Origin: Gemmata massiliana | GTDB lineage: Bacteria > Planctomycetota > Planctomycetia > Gemmatales > Gemmataceae | Length of the DNA: 42,236 nt | Direction: 5' to 3' | Assembly (NCBI GenBank): GCA_000531095.1 | Contig: HG799466.1 | Location: forward strand, 668,093 to 710,328 | Shown: positions 24,026 to 33,208 of the stretch, piece after piece | How positions within the stretch are numbered: the first letter of the stretch is position 1 | Layout: each line of letters begins with the position of its first letter | The notes under the pieces: generated by a model | What the model was told of the DNA's origin: nothing | The model's input: only the letters and a program-made list of their open reading frames with translations | Database searches by the model: none | Translations under genes and position numbers: made by a program

Positions 24026-24361
24026 GTGATTCAGGTGACCTGGCAGGACGAAGTGCTGGACGTGACCCGTCTCGTTTTCGAGGACGATTGCCCGTTCCGC
24101 GCGACCCTCGACCGCATCGCGGCCCGGTTCGCTCTGGACGTGGCCGACGACCGCACGAGTCCGTGGCCGGGCGATTTCTGGATCGGGTGTCACCCGCGTG
24201 CTGGTTGGGGAACGGCCGACGCGAACCTCATCGGGTGGGCCGGACTCGTCGACGTGCCGCAAGCCGTCAGCGCCTTGCGTCGTGCTACGGCGGAAATCAC
24301 GCCGGCCGGTTCGAGTGTGCCCGCGGCGCCCAGATTCGGGTTCGCTGTAGCCTTCGGATGA
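24026..24361 (+). CDS. Hypothetical protein
   Basis: 111 residues from a GTG at 24026 with GGGAG upstream. The visible stretch is MIQVTWQDEVLDVTRLVFED, then TLDRIAARFALDVADDRT and PGDFWIGCHPRAGWGTADANLIGWAG. I recognise no family. No signal peptide. It lies 43 bases after the lipoprotein gene on the same strand, so it may belong to that transcript. Another small domain is possible, but nothing here identifies it. Confidence 0.5.
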   Translation: MIQVTWQDEVLDVTRLVFEDDCPFRATLDRIAARFALDVADDRTSPWPGDFWIGCHPRAGWGTADANLIGWAGLVDVPQAVSALRRATAEITPAGSSVPAAPRFGFAVAFG

Positions 24362-24411
24362 TGCCAACGAAACAAGCCGACTATCAACAATAACCGCCAT
24401 CGGATTCGCAC

Positions 24412-27021
24412 ATGAGATTCGGTCCCAAACATCTGGCCCCGCTCGTCATCCTGACGTTCGCGGGGTTCGCGACGAGCCGGGAGCCGGCGCCCCCCGCGGC
24501 CCCGGACCCGGCCAAGGTCGAGTTCTTCGAGAAGAAGGTCCGGCCGATCCTCACGGGCCACTGCAACCAGTGCCACTCGGCCGATACGAAGCCGGCCGGC
24601 GGACTGCGCGTGGACGATCGTAACGGCCTTCTTACCGGCGGAAATACCGGCGCGGCCGTCGTGCCCGGTGACCCCGCTAAGAGCCTGCTCATCACGCGCG
24701 TCACGCAGAAGAACGAGAAGCGCCGGATGCCGATCGAGGGGAAGCATCTCACGGAGGAGCAAGTCGCGACGCTGACGAAGTGGATCAAGGACGGCGCCGC
24801 GTGGCCCGCGCTCCGCGTCCCCACGTCACTCGGTAAGGCCAAGCCCGAGTACGAGAAGCTCAAAAAGGAGCACTGGGCCTGGCAGCCGCTGACGAAGCCC
24901 ACAACACCCGCAGTCAACGACGCGGCGTGGGCGCGGGACGACGTGGACCGGTTCCTCCTCGCGAAGCTCGAAGCGAAGGGGCTGAAGCCGGTCGGCGATG
25001 CGGACAAGCTCACGCTGCTGCGTCGAGTTACGTTCGACCTCACGGGCCTCCCGCCGACGCAGTCCGAGATCGAAGCGTTCCTGAAGGACAGTAGCCCAAA
25101 GGCGTTCGAGAAGGTCGTGGACCGTCTGCTCGCGTCGCGTGCGTTCGGCGAGCGCTGGGGTCGGCACTGGCTCGACGTGGCCCGCTACGGCGAGAGCACC
25201 GGGCCGAGCCGCAACATCCCGTACCCGCACGCCTGGAAGTACCGCGACTACGTCATTGATGCTGTCAATGCAGACGTGCCCTTCGATCGCTTCATCAAGG
25301 AGCAAATCGCCGGGGATCTGCTGCCGGCAGCGAACAATGACGAGCGCGACCGGCAGCTCACCGCGACCGGGCTGCTCGCGCTCGGCGTGAAGGACGTGAA
25401 TCAGCGGTTCAAGGTCCGGTTCGTCATGGACAACGTGGACGAGCAGATCGACGCCGTGACGCGGTCCGTGATCGGGCTGACGGTTTCGTGCGCCCGGTGC
25501 CACGACCACAAGTTCGACCCGATCTCGCAAGTCGATTACTACGCCCTCGCGGGGATCTTCACTAGCACCGACAACGCGGCCGGGGTGCGGAACCAGATGG
25601 GCGGCGCGGGGCTAGCGTACTACGTCCCTGCAAACCTCGTGAAGTTGAGCGGCGAACTCCCGCCGGCCGATCCGGAGAAGGTCAAGAAACTCACTGCTCA
25701 GGTCGCCGAAGCGAAGAAGGCTTGGGACGGAATCCGCGGAACGCCCGAGGGCCTGAAGATCGCGGCCAACGGCCAGCCAACCCAGCGCCCGTTCCGGCTC
25801 AAGTACGAGGGGCTTCAAGCGGAACTGAACTCGCTCACGGACCCGGCCGCACGCGGGCACGCGGTCCACGGCGCACGCGACGCTCAAGTGATCGCGGATA
25901 CGGAAGTGCGCCTGCGTGGGGAAGCCGAGAAGCTCGGCCCGACTGTACCGCGTGGGTTCCTTAGCACGTTCGAGGTGCCCGGCGCCCCGAAGGTGAACCC
26001 GAAGCAGAGCGGCCGGCTCGAACTGGCGCAGTGGCTCACCAGCCCGAAGAACCCGCTCACCCCGCGCGTCGCTGTGAATCGCGTGTGGCAGCACCTGTTC
26101 GGCTCCGGGATCGTGAACACGGTCGACAACTTCGGCGTGACCGGCGATACGCCCACGCACCCGGAACTGCTCGACCACCTGGCGAACCGCTTCATCGCCG
26201 ACGACTGGAGCGTGAAGAAGCTGGTGCGCCAGCTCGTGCTCACTCGCGCGTACCAGTTGGGTTCGGAAGCGACCGAAGCGCACCGCACCACTGACCCCGC
26301 GAACCGCCTCGTGTGGCGCCACGCCCCGCGCCGGCTCAGCGCCGAAGAGGTCCGCGACGCGACGCTCGCTGCGGCCGGCACGCTCGACACCAAGCGGCCC
26401 GAAGGTTCGTCGGCCAAGGCACTCCGCATGGTGGAGATGCGCGACAACGGCCCGGAAGCGAAGACGATCAACGACCAGGCCGACGCCGCGCGGTACCGCA
26501 GCGTGTACCTGCCACTGCTCCGTGGGGTCACGCCGCACGCACTCGAAGCCTTCGACCCGGTGGACCAGACGCTCGTGAGCGGTACTCGCGACACGACCAC
26601 GGTTCCGGGGCAGTCGCTATTCCTGCTGAACTCGACGTTCGTGCGTAAGCAGGCGATCAGCTTCGCCGAGCGCGTGCTGAAGTCCAAGGACGCGACCGAC
26701 GACGACCGCGTGAAGGCGGCGTACCAGCTCGCACTGGGCCGCAACCCGACCGACAAGGAAATCGACCGGGTGAAGGCGTTCGTGGGCGAATACGAGTCGG
26801 TGTACCGTGCCAACCCGCCGAAGGCCGTCGTCTCGCCGAAGAAGCCCAAGCCCACGGAAGGTTCCAAGCAAGAAGAACCGCCGCTCGACCCGGACCAGAT
26901 CGACCAGACCGGCGAAGTGGTCACCGAAGAATCGGTCCAGCCGAAGGACGCGAAAACCGCCGCGTGGATGGCCCTCACACAAGCCCTCTTCGCCAGTGCC
27001 GAGTTCCGGTACGTGCGCTAA
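24412..27021 (+). CDS. PSCyt1-DUF1549-DUF1553 (PSD1-type) cytochrome protein
   Basis: 869 residues. An N-terminal export signal (LAPLVILTFAGFATS) is followed by a PSCyt1 cytochrome c domain with CNQCH at 51-55 and LLTGGNTGAAVVPGDP. The DUF1549 domain (about 180-375) has FDLTGLPPTQSEIEAF, ERWGRHWLDVARYGES and CARCHDHKFDP at about 360-370, a second CxxCH. DUF1553 (about 540-805) opens with SGRLELAQWLTSPKNPLTP and contains VWQHLFGSGIVNTVDNFG. Domain order is that of the very expanded planctomycete family whose enzymatic role is unknown; the two haem motifs point to a role in electron transfer or oxidation outside the cytoplasm. The DUF1501 gene is its usual partner and follows on the same strand. 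Confidence 0.95.
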   Translation: MRFGPKHLAPLVILTFAGFATSREPAPPAAPDPAKVEFFEKKVRPILTGHCNQCHSADTKPAGGLRVDDRNGLLTGGNTGAAVVPGDPAKSLLITRVTQKNEKRRMPIEGKHLTEEQVATLTKWIKDGAAWPALRVPTSLGKAKPEYEKLKKEHWAWQPLTKPTTPAVNDAAWARDDVDRFLLAKLEAKGLKPVGDADKLTLLRRVTFDLTGLPPTQSEIEAFLKDSSPKAFEKVVDRLLASRAFGERWGRHWLDVARYGESTGPSRNIPYPHAWKYRDYVIDAVNADVPFDRFIKEQIAGDLLPAANNDERDRQLTATGLLALGVKDVNQRFKVRFVMDNVDEQIDAVTRSVIGLTVSCARCHDHKFDPISQVDYYALAGIFTSTDNAAGVRNQMGGAGLAYYVPANLVKLSGELPPADPEKVKKLTAQVAEAKKAWDGIRGTPEGLKIAANGQPTQRPFRLKYEGLQAELNSLTDPAARGHAVHGARDAQVIADTEVRLRGEAEKLGPTVPRGFLSTFEVPGAPKVNPKQSGRLELAQWLTSPKNPLTPRVAVNRVWQHLFGSGIVNTVDNFGVTGDTPTHPELLDHLANRFIADDWSVKKLVRQLVLTRAYQLGSEATEAHRTTDPANRLVWRHAPRRLSAEEVRDATLAAAGTLDTKRPEGSSAKALRMVEMRDNGPEAKTINDQADAARYRSVYLPLLRGVTPHALEAFDPVDQTLVSGTRDTTTVPGQSLFLLNSTFVRKQAISFAERVLKSKDATDDDRVKAAYQLALGRNPTDKEIDRVKAFVGEYESVYRANPPKAVVSPKKPKPTEGSKQEEPPLDPDQIDQTGEVVTEESVQPKDAKTAAWMALTQALFASAEFRYVR

Positions 27022-27044
27022 CGGCTCGAATTTGTCTCTTGCTC

Positions 27045-27099
27045 GTGGCACAGGCCTCTGGCCTGTGTTGCGATTCCACAGGCCAGAGGCCTGTGCCAC
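27045..27099. repeat. Perfect nested inverted repeat, CACAGGCCTCTGGCCTGTG type
   Basis: Two 23-base arms (27045-27067 and 27077-27099) are exact inverted copies around a 9-base loop. Each arm itself contains the palindrome CACAGGCC-TCT-GGCCTGTG. The element sits between the PSD1 stop (27021) and the DUF1501 start (27149). It may also work as an attenuating hairpin inside the operon, but this is inference. Confidence 0.9.
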
Positions 27100-27148
27100 C
27101 AAATACCGAAGTGAATCCGAAACAGAACATTCAGCAAGGAACTTACCT

Positions 27149-28519
27149 GTGACCCACGCACCATACGCTCCCTTTTCGCGCCGCCAGGCCCTGAAGTCGG
27201 CGGGGGCCGGCTTCGGCTACCTCGCTCTCGCGGGGCTGCTCGGTGAGTCGGCCCGCGCCGCGGACAAGGCCGCTCCGAAGCCGCTCGCACCGAAAGAGCC
27301 GCACTTCAAGGCCAAGGCCAAGCGCCTGATCTTCGTTCACATGAACGGGGCGATGTCGCACCACGACACGTTCGACTACAAGCCCCAACTTGTGAAGGAC
27401 AACGGCAAACCCGGTCCCGGGGGCGGCACCCTCACGGCATCGAAGTTCAAGTTCGCGCAACACGGCCAAACGGGATCGTGGTTCTCGGAGCTGCTCCCGA
27501 ATCTCGCCAAGCACGCGGACAAGCTGACGTGGCTCCGCGGGCTGCACACCGACACCCCGGCCCACCCGCAAGCCGTGGTGCAACTGCACACCGGTAGCGC
27601 GAACGCGGCCCTGACGCGGCCGAGCATGGGCGCGTGGCTGCTGTACGGCCTCGGCAGCGAGAACGCGGACCTGCCCGGGTACGTCACGATCAACCCGCCG
27701 CCGAACTTCGGCGGGGCGGTGAACTATGGCAGCGCGTTCCTCCCGGCGCACTTCCAGGGCACGCGCATCAACGACGTGGGCTACCTCCCGAACCTGAAAG
27801 CGACCACCGCGAACGACCTCCAGCGCAAGCAGATCGACCTGATCCAGAACATGAACCGCGACCTCGCGGCCACCTCGGGCGCCCCCGACGCGGTGGACGG
27901 CGTGATCGAGTCGTTCGAGCTGGCGTTCAAGATGCAGGGCAAGGTGCCAGAGCTGCTCGACATCTCCAAAGAGCCGAAAAAGGTGCTGGAAGCCTACGGC
28001 GTGAAGGACGGCCCCGGGGGCGCGTTCGCGCGGCAGTGCGTGATGGCCCGGCGCTTGAGTGAGGCCGGGGTGCGGTTCGTGGAGATCTGCCAGCCGGGGT
28101 GGGACCACCACAACAACTTGCACAAGGGCATGATCGACCGGTGCGGGTCCGTGGACCAGCCGACCGCGGCGTTGCTCTCTGATCTGGAATCACGTGGGTT
28201 ACTGGAAGACACGCTCGTGCTGTTCGGCAGCGAGTTCGGGCGCCTGCCGACGTCACAGGGGGCGGACGGGCGCGACCACAACATTACCGGCTACCCGATG
28301 TTCCTGACCGGTGCGGGCGTGAAGAAGGGTGTCACCTACGGCGCGACCGACGAGTACGGGATCAAGGCCGTTGAGGGGCGCATGCACACGAACGACTTCC
28401 ACGCGACGCTGCTGGCACTCATGGGCCTTGACCACGAGAAGTTGACCTACAAGTACGCCGGGCGCGACTTCAGGCTGACCGACGTGAAGGGGACCGTGGC
28501 GAAGGAAATCTTCGCCTGA
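27149..28519 (+). CDS. DUF1501 protein with Tat signal
   Basis: 456 residues from the GTG at 27149, which has AAGGA eight bases upstream; the longer open frame to 26807 lies inside the previous gene. The N-terminus has a twin-arginine signal: SRRQALKSAGAGFGYLALAG at residues 10-29, so folded export is likely. DUF1501 belongs to the alkaline phosphatase/sulfatase-like superfamily. Landmarks are RLIFVHMNGAMSHHDTFDYK, GQTGSWFSELLPNLAKHADKL, VEICQPGWDHHNNLHKGM, VLFGSEFGRLPTSQGADGRD and HTNDFHATLLALMGLDHEKL. The Asp/His residues that could bind metal are present. It nearly always accompanies a DUF1549/1553 protein in planctomycetes; the substrate is unknown. Confidence 0.95.
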   Translation: MTHAPYAPFSRRQALKSAGAGFGYLALAGLLGESARAADKAAPKPLAPKEPHFKAKAKRLIFVHMNGAMSHHDTFDYKPQLVKDNGKPGPGGGTLTASKFKFAQHGQTGSWFSELLPNLAKHADKLTWLRGLHTDTPAHPQAVVQLHTGSANAALTRPSMGAWLLYGLGSENADLPGYVTINPPPNFGGAVNYGSAFLPAHFQGTRINDVGYLPNLKATTANDLQRKQIDLIQNMNRDLAATSGAPDAVDGVIESFELAFKMQGKVPELLDISKEPKKVLEAYGVKDGPGGAFARQCVMARRLSEAGVRFVEICQPGWDHHNNLHKGMIDRCGSVDQPTAALLSDLESRGLLEDTLVLFGSEFGRLPTSQGADGRDHNITGYPMFLTGAGVKKGVTYGATDEYGIKAVEGRMHTNDFHATLLALMGLDHEKLTYKYAGRDFRLTDVKGTVAKEIFA

Positions 28520-28527
28520 CCGCGAAG

Positions 28528-28638
28528 CGCCCCCGCCGCCGGTGACCCGGGTGATCGGAGAGAGCACTCGGGGATCAGCGGTGGCGATCGACACGGCTCG
28601 GGTCGGCGTTGAGGAGCGGCGGCCGGGCGGCGGGGGCG
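28528..28638. repeat. Long-range GC-rich inverted repeat between convergent genes
   Basis: CGCCCCCGCCGCCGG (28528-28542) is the inverted copy, with one extra base, of CCGGGCGGCGGGGGCG (28623-28638). The two are about 80 bases apart and lie between convergent stops at 28519 and 28681. A terminator role is possible. Confidence 0.35.
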
Positions 28639-28680
28639 TTGTTCTGCTCTGCTGTGGTAAACTTACGTGGTGGAAAATTG

Positions 28681-29202
28681 TTAATGACCAATGAGCGAAT
28701 TCAGTAACAGATCCTGCGCCCAACAATCACCCACGTGCGGGCCGGGGCTGCGAAGGTGATTCAGAATGTCATCGCTGTTGCAACCCGCGTCTTGAAGGGC
28801 GTCAGCCAGAATCGGCAATTGGTCGAAAGTAGTGCCGGCATAAAATCCTTCGACCAGAGTGCGAACCGTGGTCGTGAGCCAGAACGGTTGCACGATAACA
28901 GAACGAAGTGAGCCGAACAGAACCGATCGCAGTTTGGGGCGCGCGCCGAGCCACCCGGACGCAGTAGCCGACTCGACGCAAACGCGAGCGATATTTGGGG
29001 TCACGCGCCAGTTAAACCCCAAAGTTTGGTTGTTGCACATCCCACACGTAACGGTGAGCAGACGGTGGGATTCGTGTTCGGGCCGAGCGCAGAGAATGTT
29101 GGGTTGAGGGGTTCCCAGCCACCAGTCGGCTTCGACCGGCTGCCAGTAGTAGACCTGATTCCCGACGACGATTCGCCTCCAACCCTTTTTACCGAAAGCC
29201 AT
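28681..29202 (-). CDS. Modular hypothetical protein sharing the ADALQDAGC C-terminal module
   Basis: 173 residues. The N-terminal domain (FGKKGWRRIVVGNQVYYWQPV, then a ratio of Cys and Trp residues) looks like a small beta domain found in several Gemmata-group hypotheticals. The C-terminal 45 residues, LPILADALQDAGCNSDDIL, then GPHVGDCWAQDLLL, match the end of the protein at 21406-22095 while the remainder is unrelated. The ATG at 29202 has GGAGGG upstream. No signal peptide. Composition is less GC-rich than the core genes. Confidence 0.65.
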   Translation of the reverse strand: MAFGKKGWRRIVVGNQVYYWQPVEADWWLGTPQPNILCARPEHESHRLLTVTCGMCNNQTLGFNWRVTPNIARVCVESATASGWLGARPKLRSVLFGSLRSVIVQPFWLTTTVRTLVEGFYAGTTFDQLPILADALQDAGCNSDDILNHLRSPGPHVGDCWAQDLLLNSLIGH

Positions 29203-29276
29203 TGATCCCTCCGCACCGTCTCCACCACCAACAAGAAGTAGTTTCAGTCAGAGGCGCTCTCCATCACTGTGGTTCG

Positions 29277-29576
29277 CTACATCGCTGACTTCTGATCCGA
29301 AGCTCTGCTCCTTCGGGTCACGGGAACCCAGTTCTTGTCCGCGTCGTCCACCGCAAGAAAATGTTGCTCCCACTTCTTGCCCCTTGTGCGAAATCGACAG
29401 GCGAACCAGGGCGCACCGTATTCATCGATCTCATAAATGCGAACCGCCCGCCCTCGAGCGACCAGCTTTTTGTAAACGCGCACCGTCTCCGCGTGGATCT
29501 GATAACCCGGTATCCCGACGCTCGGAACTCCCGTAATTCTGATCCGATCACCAACTTTCAGCTCGCTCGCCTTCAT
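29277..29576 (-). CDS. Small hypothetical protein, SH3-like barrel possible
   Basis: 99 residues from the ATG at 29576, which has GAGGGG upstream; the longer frame to 29702 adds 42 residues without coding character. The sequence opens MKASELKVGDRIRITGVPS, a phrase typical of small beta-barrel domains that hold a hinge or bind nucleic acid, followed by VRIYEIDEYGAPWFACRF. Function unknown. It lies beside the module gene above on the same strand. Confidence 0.55.
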   Translation of the reverse strand: MKASELKVGDRIRITGVPSVGIPGYQIHAETVRVYKKLVARGRAVRIYEIDEYGAPWFACRFRTRGKKWEQHFLAVDDADKNWVPVTRRSRASDQKSAM

Positions 29577-29713
29577 CACACACCCCTCGGAACCGGAGTA
29601 CCACAATGATACCCGGTTCCGAACGCCAGGCCTGAAATGCAGGACGGTTCCGCCGACCGAGTCGAACTCGATCAACGGAACCGTCCCCTGTGAGAAAATC
29701 AAACGCGATCCGA

Positions 29714-32700
29714 TTAGTGGTTGAACAGGAACGCCGGGTTGTTAATGAGCGCCCAAACAAGGTCTTGGGCGCCCAGCACGCGGGCGTCGGCGGGCGGAGC
29801 GTTCGCGGTTTCGGCCGCGAGCCGGGCGTACTCCTTGTCCTGGGCCAGGTACATTTGCCGAAGCGCGTCCTTCTGAGCCGGGGTCCGCTTGTCGAGCGGC
29901 GTTTCGAGCAGCGCGAGTTGGGCCGGGCTCACCGAACTTTGCAGCTTCGGGTTCGGGTCCGACGTCACCGACAGTCGGAACTTGCCGATGGTGTGCTGCC
30001 CGCCGTACCGCTGGTCGAGGACCGCGGTGAAGTACCCGCCGGCCGGGTCACTCACCGGCTTGTCGAACTTGAAGAGCGCCGCGTTATCCACGCCGAGCCG
30101 CGGCGCGGTAGCCCAACCGGTGCCGGGGTTCCCGTCCACCGCGTTCGCGACCGGGAACGTCTCCTGCGAGAAGATCGCCGCGAGCGCCTTCAGCTTGATC
30201 GCCGTGGCGGGTGCGTCCGTCTTGTCGAACGTCTTGTACGTCAGGCGGAACTCGTTGAGCACGAAGTTCCCGTTCTCCGCCCGTCCCGGTCCCTTCGCGG
30301 GCAGCGTCGGGTCGGAGAACACATCGAGCCGCAACGCGGTGATCGGCTTATCGATCCCGGTGAGGCCGTGAATCGTGTAGAGGTCGGTGTCGGGAACCTT
30401 CCCGCCCACGAGAATCGAACCGTCCTTGTTGACCACCAATTTCGTGTCGGGCATCTGGGCCTGTGCCCGGCGAATTTCGAGCGGCGTCCACGCGGTCGGT
30501 TTCTGGGCCTTCAGCGATTCTTCCCAGGCGGCCTGTTTCGCGTCGAGCGTTTCCTTGTACGTGTTGAAGGCGTCCAGCTTCGGCTTGTACTCCGCGAGCT
30601 GCGCCGCGTGGTCGGTGGCAGCGGCCCGGATCGCGGCGATCGCGGCCTTGCGTTCTGCCGTAGACGGGAGCCGGTTCAGCACCGCGAGATAGATCTCGTC
30701 GGCCACTTTCGCGTCGTCCTTCTCGGCGAGAACGAGTTTGTTCAGCCGGTTGTTCGGGTCTTTGATGGCGTCCCCCACAACGGGGCCGTTCACCATCGCC
30801 ATGATCGGGCCGATATTCAGCCCGGTGCCGCGCTCGCACTCACACGAAGTCTCGCGCACCGGCTTGTTGAAGATGTCGAGGAACCCACCTGGCAGTTCCA
30901 CGTTACTGTCGAGCAGTTGCGCGGCCCGGGCGCCCGCGGGTAGGCCCGGCAACCGCGACTGCGACCCAGTGGCGCGGTGGATCGTGTCGAACAGCACCTC
31001 GGCCGGGAGCCGCCGCGCCAGTGCGTGGGAGTAGTTGATTTCGTCGTCTTTGTTCCACCGGTTCGTCGCGAGCGAGAGCTGGTACGTGCGGCTCTTGCAG
31101 ATCGTTTTAATGAGCTTCTGCGTGTCGAAGCTGCTCGCCACGAAGTCCGCGGTCAGCTTGTCGAGCAGTTCCGGGTTGGTCGGCGGGTTCCCGGCGCGGA
31201 TGTCGTCCACCGGCTCGATGATGCCGACGCCGAGCAGGTAGCTCCACACCCGGTTCACGTAACTCTTCGCGAAATACTGGTTCTGCGACGCGGTGATCCA
31301 CTTCGCGACTTGCTCGCGGCGCGACGCTTCCGCGGGTTGCTGCACCGACACCGGGTACGGGAAGCCCGCCTTCGCGTTCTCGCTCGTGCGGTCGTGTTTG
31401 ATCTCCCCGGACTTCAGGTCGGTGATGACCTCGACGAGCGGCTTCGCGCCCTCAACGGCGGTGCCCCCGAGTGTCTGACCACGGTACTTCGGGTCCGGCG
31501 CGCGGCCGACCTGTGCGAAGTACGCGGCGAGGCTGAAGTATTGGTCCTGGGTCCACTTCTCGAACGGGTGGTCGTGGCACTTGTTACAGTTGAACCGCAC
31601 CGCGAGGAACAGTTGCGTGGTGTTCTCCATCACCGCGTCGGGCGTGCGGAGCGTCTTGTAGTACGCGCCGGGCGGGTTTTCCACGTTCGAGCCGGTCGCG
31701 GTGAGGATCTGGTACGCGAACTTGTCGTAGGGCCGGTTCTCGGCCACCGCGTCGCGAATCCACTTGCGGAACGCGGTCGCGCCGACGTCGCCGAGGAACT
31801 TCCGGTTCACCATCAGCATGTCAGCCCATTTGTTCGACCAGTGCTCGACGAACGCATCGCTGCCGACGAGCGAATCAACCACCGCTTCGCGTTTCGCACG
31901 ACCGTCGCGGGAGTCCGCGATGAACTGCCGTACCTGCTCGCCCGTGGGTGGTAGACCCGTGAGGTCGAGGTACACGCGGCGCAGGAACGCGGCGTCGTCC
32001 GCGAGGTCGCTGGCCTGAACCTTGACCTTCTTCAGTTTCACATCGACCAGATCGTCGACGTAGTTGTAAACGGGTTGCTGTTTCCACTCGAAGCCCGAGC
32101 GGTCGCCCATGATGACGATCGTGCTCGCGGCGTAGGCCCCCTCGTAGCGGGCGAGCATCGTGGTCTCACCGCGGCGCAGCGTGGCGACCACGCCGGTCTT
32201 GTCCACAGTGGCCACTTCCGTGTTGCTGCTCTCGATGAACGTTTCGGCGGTCACGTCGCGGCGCCGACCGTCGGCGTAGGTGGCGACCGCGGCGAACTGC
32301 TGCTTCTGCCCGATACGCCCGACGATCGGGTTCTTCGGGAAGATCTCGAGCGACGTCACGCGGACCGCGTCGAGGTCGAGTTTCAGTCCCTGGGAGATCC
32401 ACTTGCGCACGAGTTCGTAGTTCGGGTCACCGGCCGTCATCGTTACCCCGCCCTGGTGCGGCACGGCCCCGGCCGGTTTCATCAGCATGAGGCTCTTTTC
32501 CGGTGCGGCGCGGTTGAACCGGCGCCCTTCGAGATCATCCGTGAGCGCGCGGAAGTCGTACAGCGGGTCGTACCCGCGGAGCGAGAGCTTGAACCCGTTC
32601 TTACCGGCTTGCGCGCCGTGACAGGTACCCGCGTTGCACCCGAGTTTGCTGAGAACCGGTTGCACGTCGGTGACGAAACTGACCGGCTTGTCCGCGCCGA

Positions 32701-33037
32701 ATCCCTTCACGGTTACAGGCACTTTGGCCGCAAGCCCGGCGAGCGACACTTCAACATCGCCAGCGCCGTCGGCGGTGGGCCGGACCAGCCCGGCGTTCAC
32801 AGCCGCGATTTTTGGCACAGCCACTTTCGCGATGCGCGTCACATCGACGGCTTCGCCGGTATCGAGCGTCGCGGTCACGAGCAGTTGCGAGTACGCGAAC
32901 GGCCCGCTCAGTTCGATCGTCGCGGGGCGCACGTCGAGTTTCGTAACCTTCGCCCCATCAGGCAATTTCTCTTGCGCGAGGGCCGGCAGCGCACCGCCGA
33001 TCAGAAGCAGGGCCGCAATATATCGGTAGGGCTTCAT
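29714..33037 (-). CDS. Second DUF1549/DUF1553 cytochrome protein with Ig-like domains
   Basis: 1107 residues from the ATG at 33037. A signal peptide (YIAALLLIGGALPALA) is followed by an Ig-like domain (about 30-112). A cytochrome-like motif LGCNAGTCHGAQAGKNGF follows, with Cys134, Cys139 and His140, a CX4CH instead of CX2CH, then FKLSLRGYDPLYDFRAL. A second Ig/BIG2-like domain (FPKNPIVGRIGQKQQFAAVA) leads into DUF1549 (DLTGLPPTGEQVRQFIADSR) and CNKCHDHPFEKWTQDQYF, with CxxCH at 484-488. DUF1553 starts near VNRVWSYLLGVGIIEPVDD. The Ig domains are usual in the longer subtype. It is on the opposite strand to the other PSD1 gene, with the cytochrome-WD40 gene upstream. Confidence 0.95.
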   Translation of the reverse strand: MKPYRYIAALLLIGGALPALAQEKLPDGAKVTKLDVRPATIELSGPFAYSQLLVTATLDTGEAVDVTRIAKVAVPKIAAVNAGLVRPTADGAGDVEVSLAGLAAKVPVTVKGFGADKPVSFVTDVQPVLSKLGCNAGTCHGAQAGKNGFKLSLRGYDPLYDFRALTDDLEGRRFNRAAPEKSLMLMKPAGAVPHQGGVTMTAGDPNYELVRKWISQGLKLDLDAVRVTSLEIFPKNPIVGRIGQKQQFAAVATYADGRRRDVTAETFIESSNTEVATVDKTGVVATLRRGETTMLARYEGAYAASTIVIMGDRSGFEWKQQPVYNYVDDLVDVKLKKVKVQASDLADDAAFLRRVYLDLTGLPPTGEQVRQFIADSRDGRAKREAVVDSLVGSDAFVEHWSNKWADMLMVNRKFLGDVGATAFRKWIRDAVAENRPYDKFAYQILTATGSNVENPPGAYYKTLRTPDAVMENTTQLFLAVRFNCNKCHDHPFEKWTQDQYFSLAAYFAQVGRAPDPKYRGQTLGGTAVEGAKPLVEVITDLKSGEIKHDRTSENAKAGFPYPVSVQQPAEASRREQVAKWITASQNQYFAKSYVNRVWSYLLGVGIIEPVDDIRAGNPPTNPELLDKLTADFVASSFDTQKLIKTICKSRTYQLSLATNRWNKDDEINYSHALARRLPAEVLFDTIHRATGSQSRLPGLPAGARAAQLLDSNVELPGGFLDIFNKPVRETSCECERGTGLNIGPIMAMVNGPVVGDAIKDPNNRLNKLVLAEKDDAKVADEIYLAVLNRLPSTAERKAAIAAIRAAATDHAAQLAEYKPKLDAFNTYKETLDAKQAAWEESLKAQKPTAWTPLEIRRAQAQMPDTKLVVNKDGSILVGGKVPDTDLYTIHGLTGIDKPITALRLDVFSDPTLPAKGPGRAENGNFVLNEFRLTYKTFDKTDAPATAIKLKALAAIFSQETFPVANAVDGNPGTGWATAPRLGVDNAALFKFDKPVSDPAGGYFTAVLDQRYGGQHTIGKFRLSVTSDPNPKLQSSVSPAQLALLETPLDKRTPAQKDALRQMYLAQDKEYARLAAETANAPPADARVLGAQDLVWALINNPAFLFNH

Positions 33038-33208
33038 GGAAGAGGTCTCGGGGGTCGGTTGTCGGTTAAACGCCCGGGGACCGGGCGGGGTTGGTTTGGT
33101 CGGGTCGAAAGAATCCCGGGTCGTATTCCGGATGAATCCCATCGCACCCGATGGGGTGCATCACGGGTGTTGGTATCGGCGCCCGTTGCATCCGCGGGTG
33201 TTGTCCCC

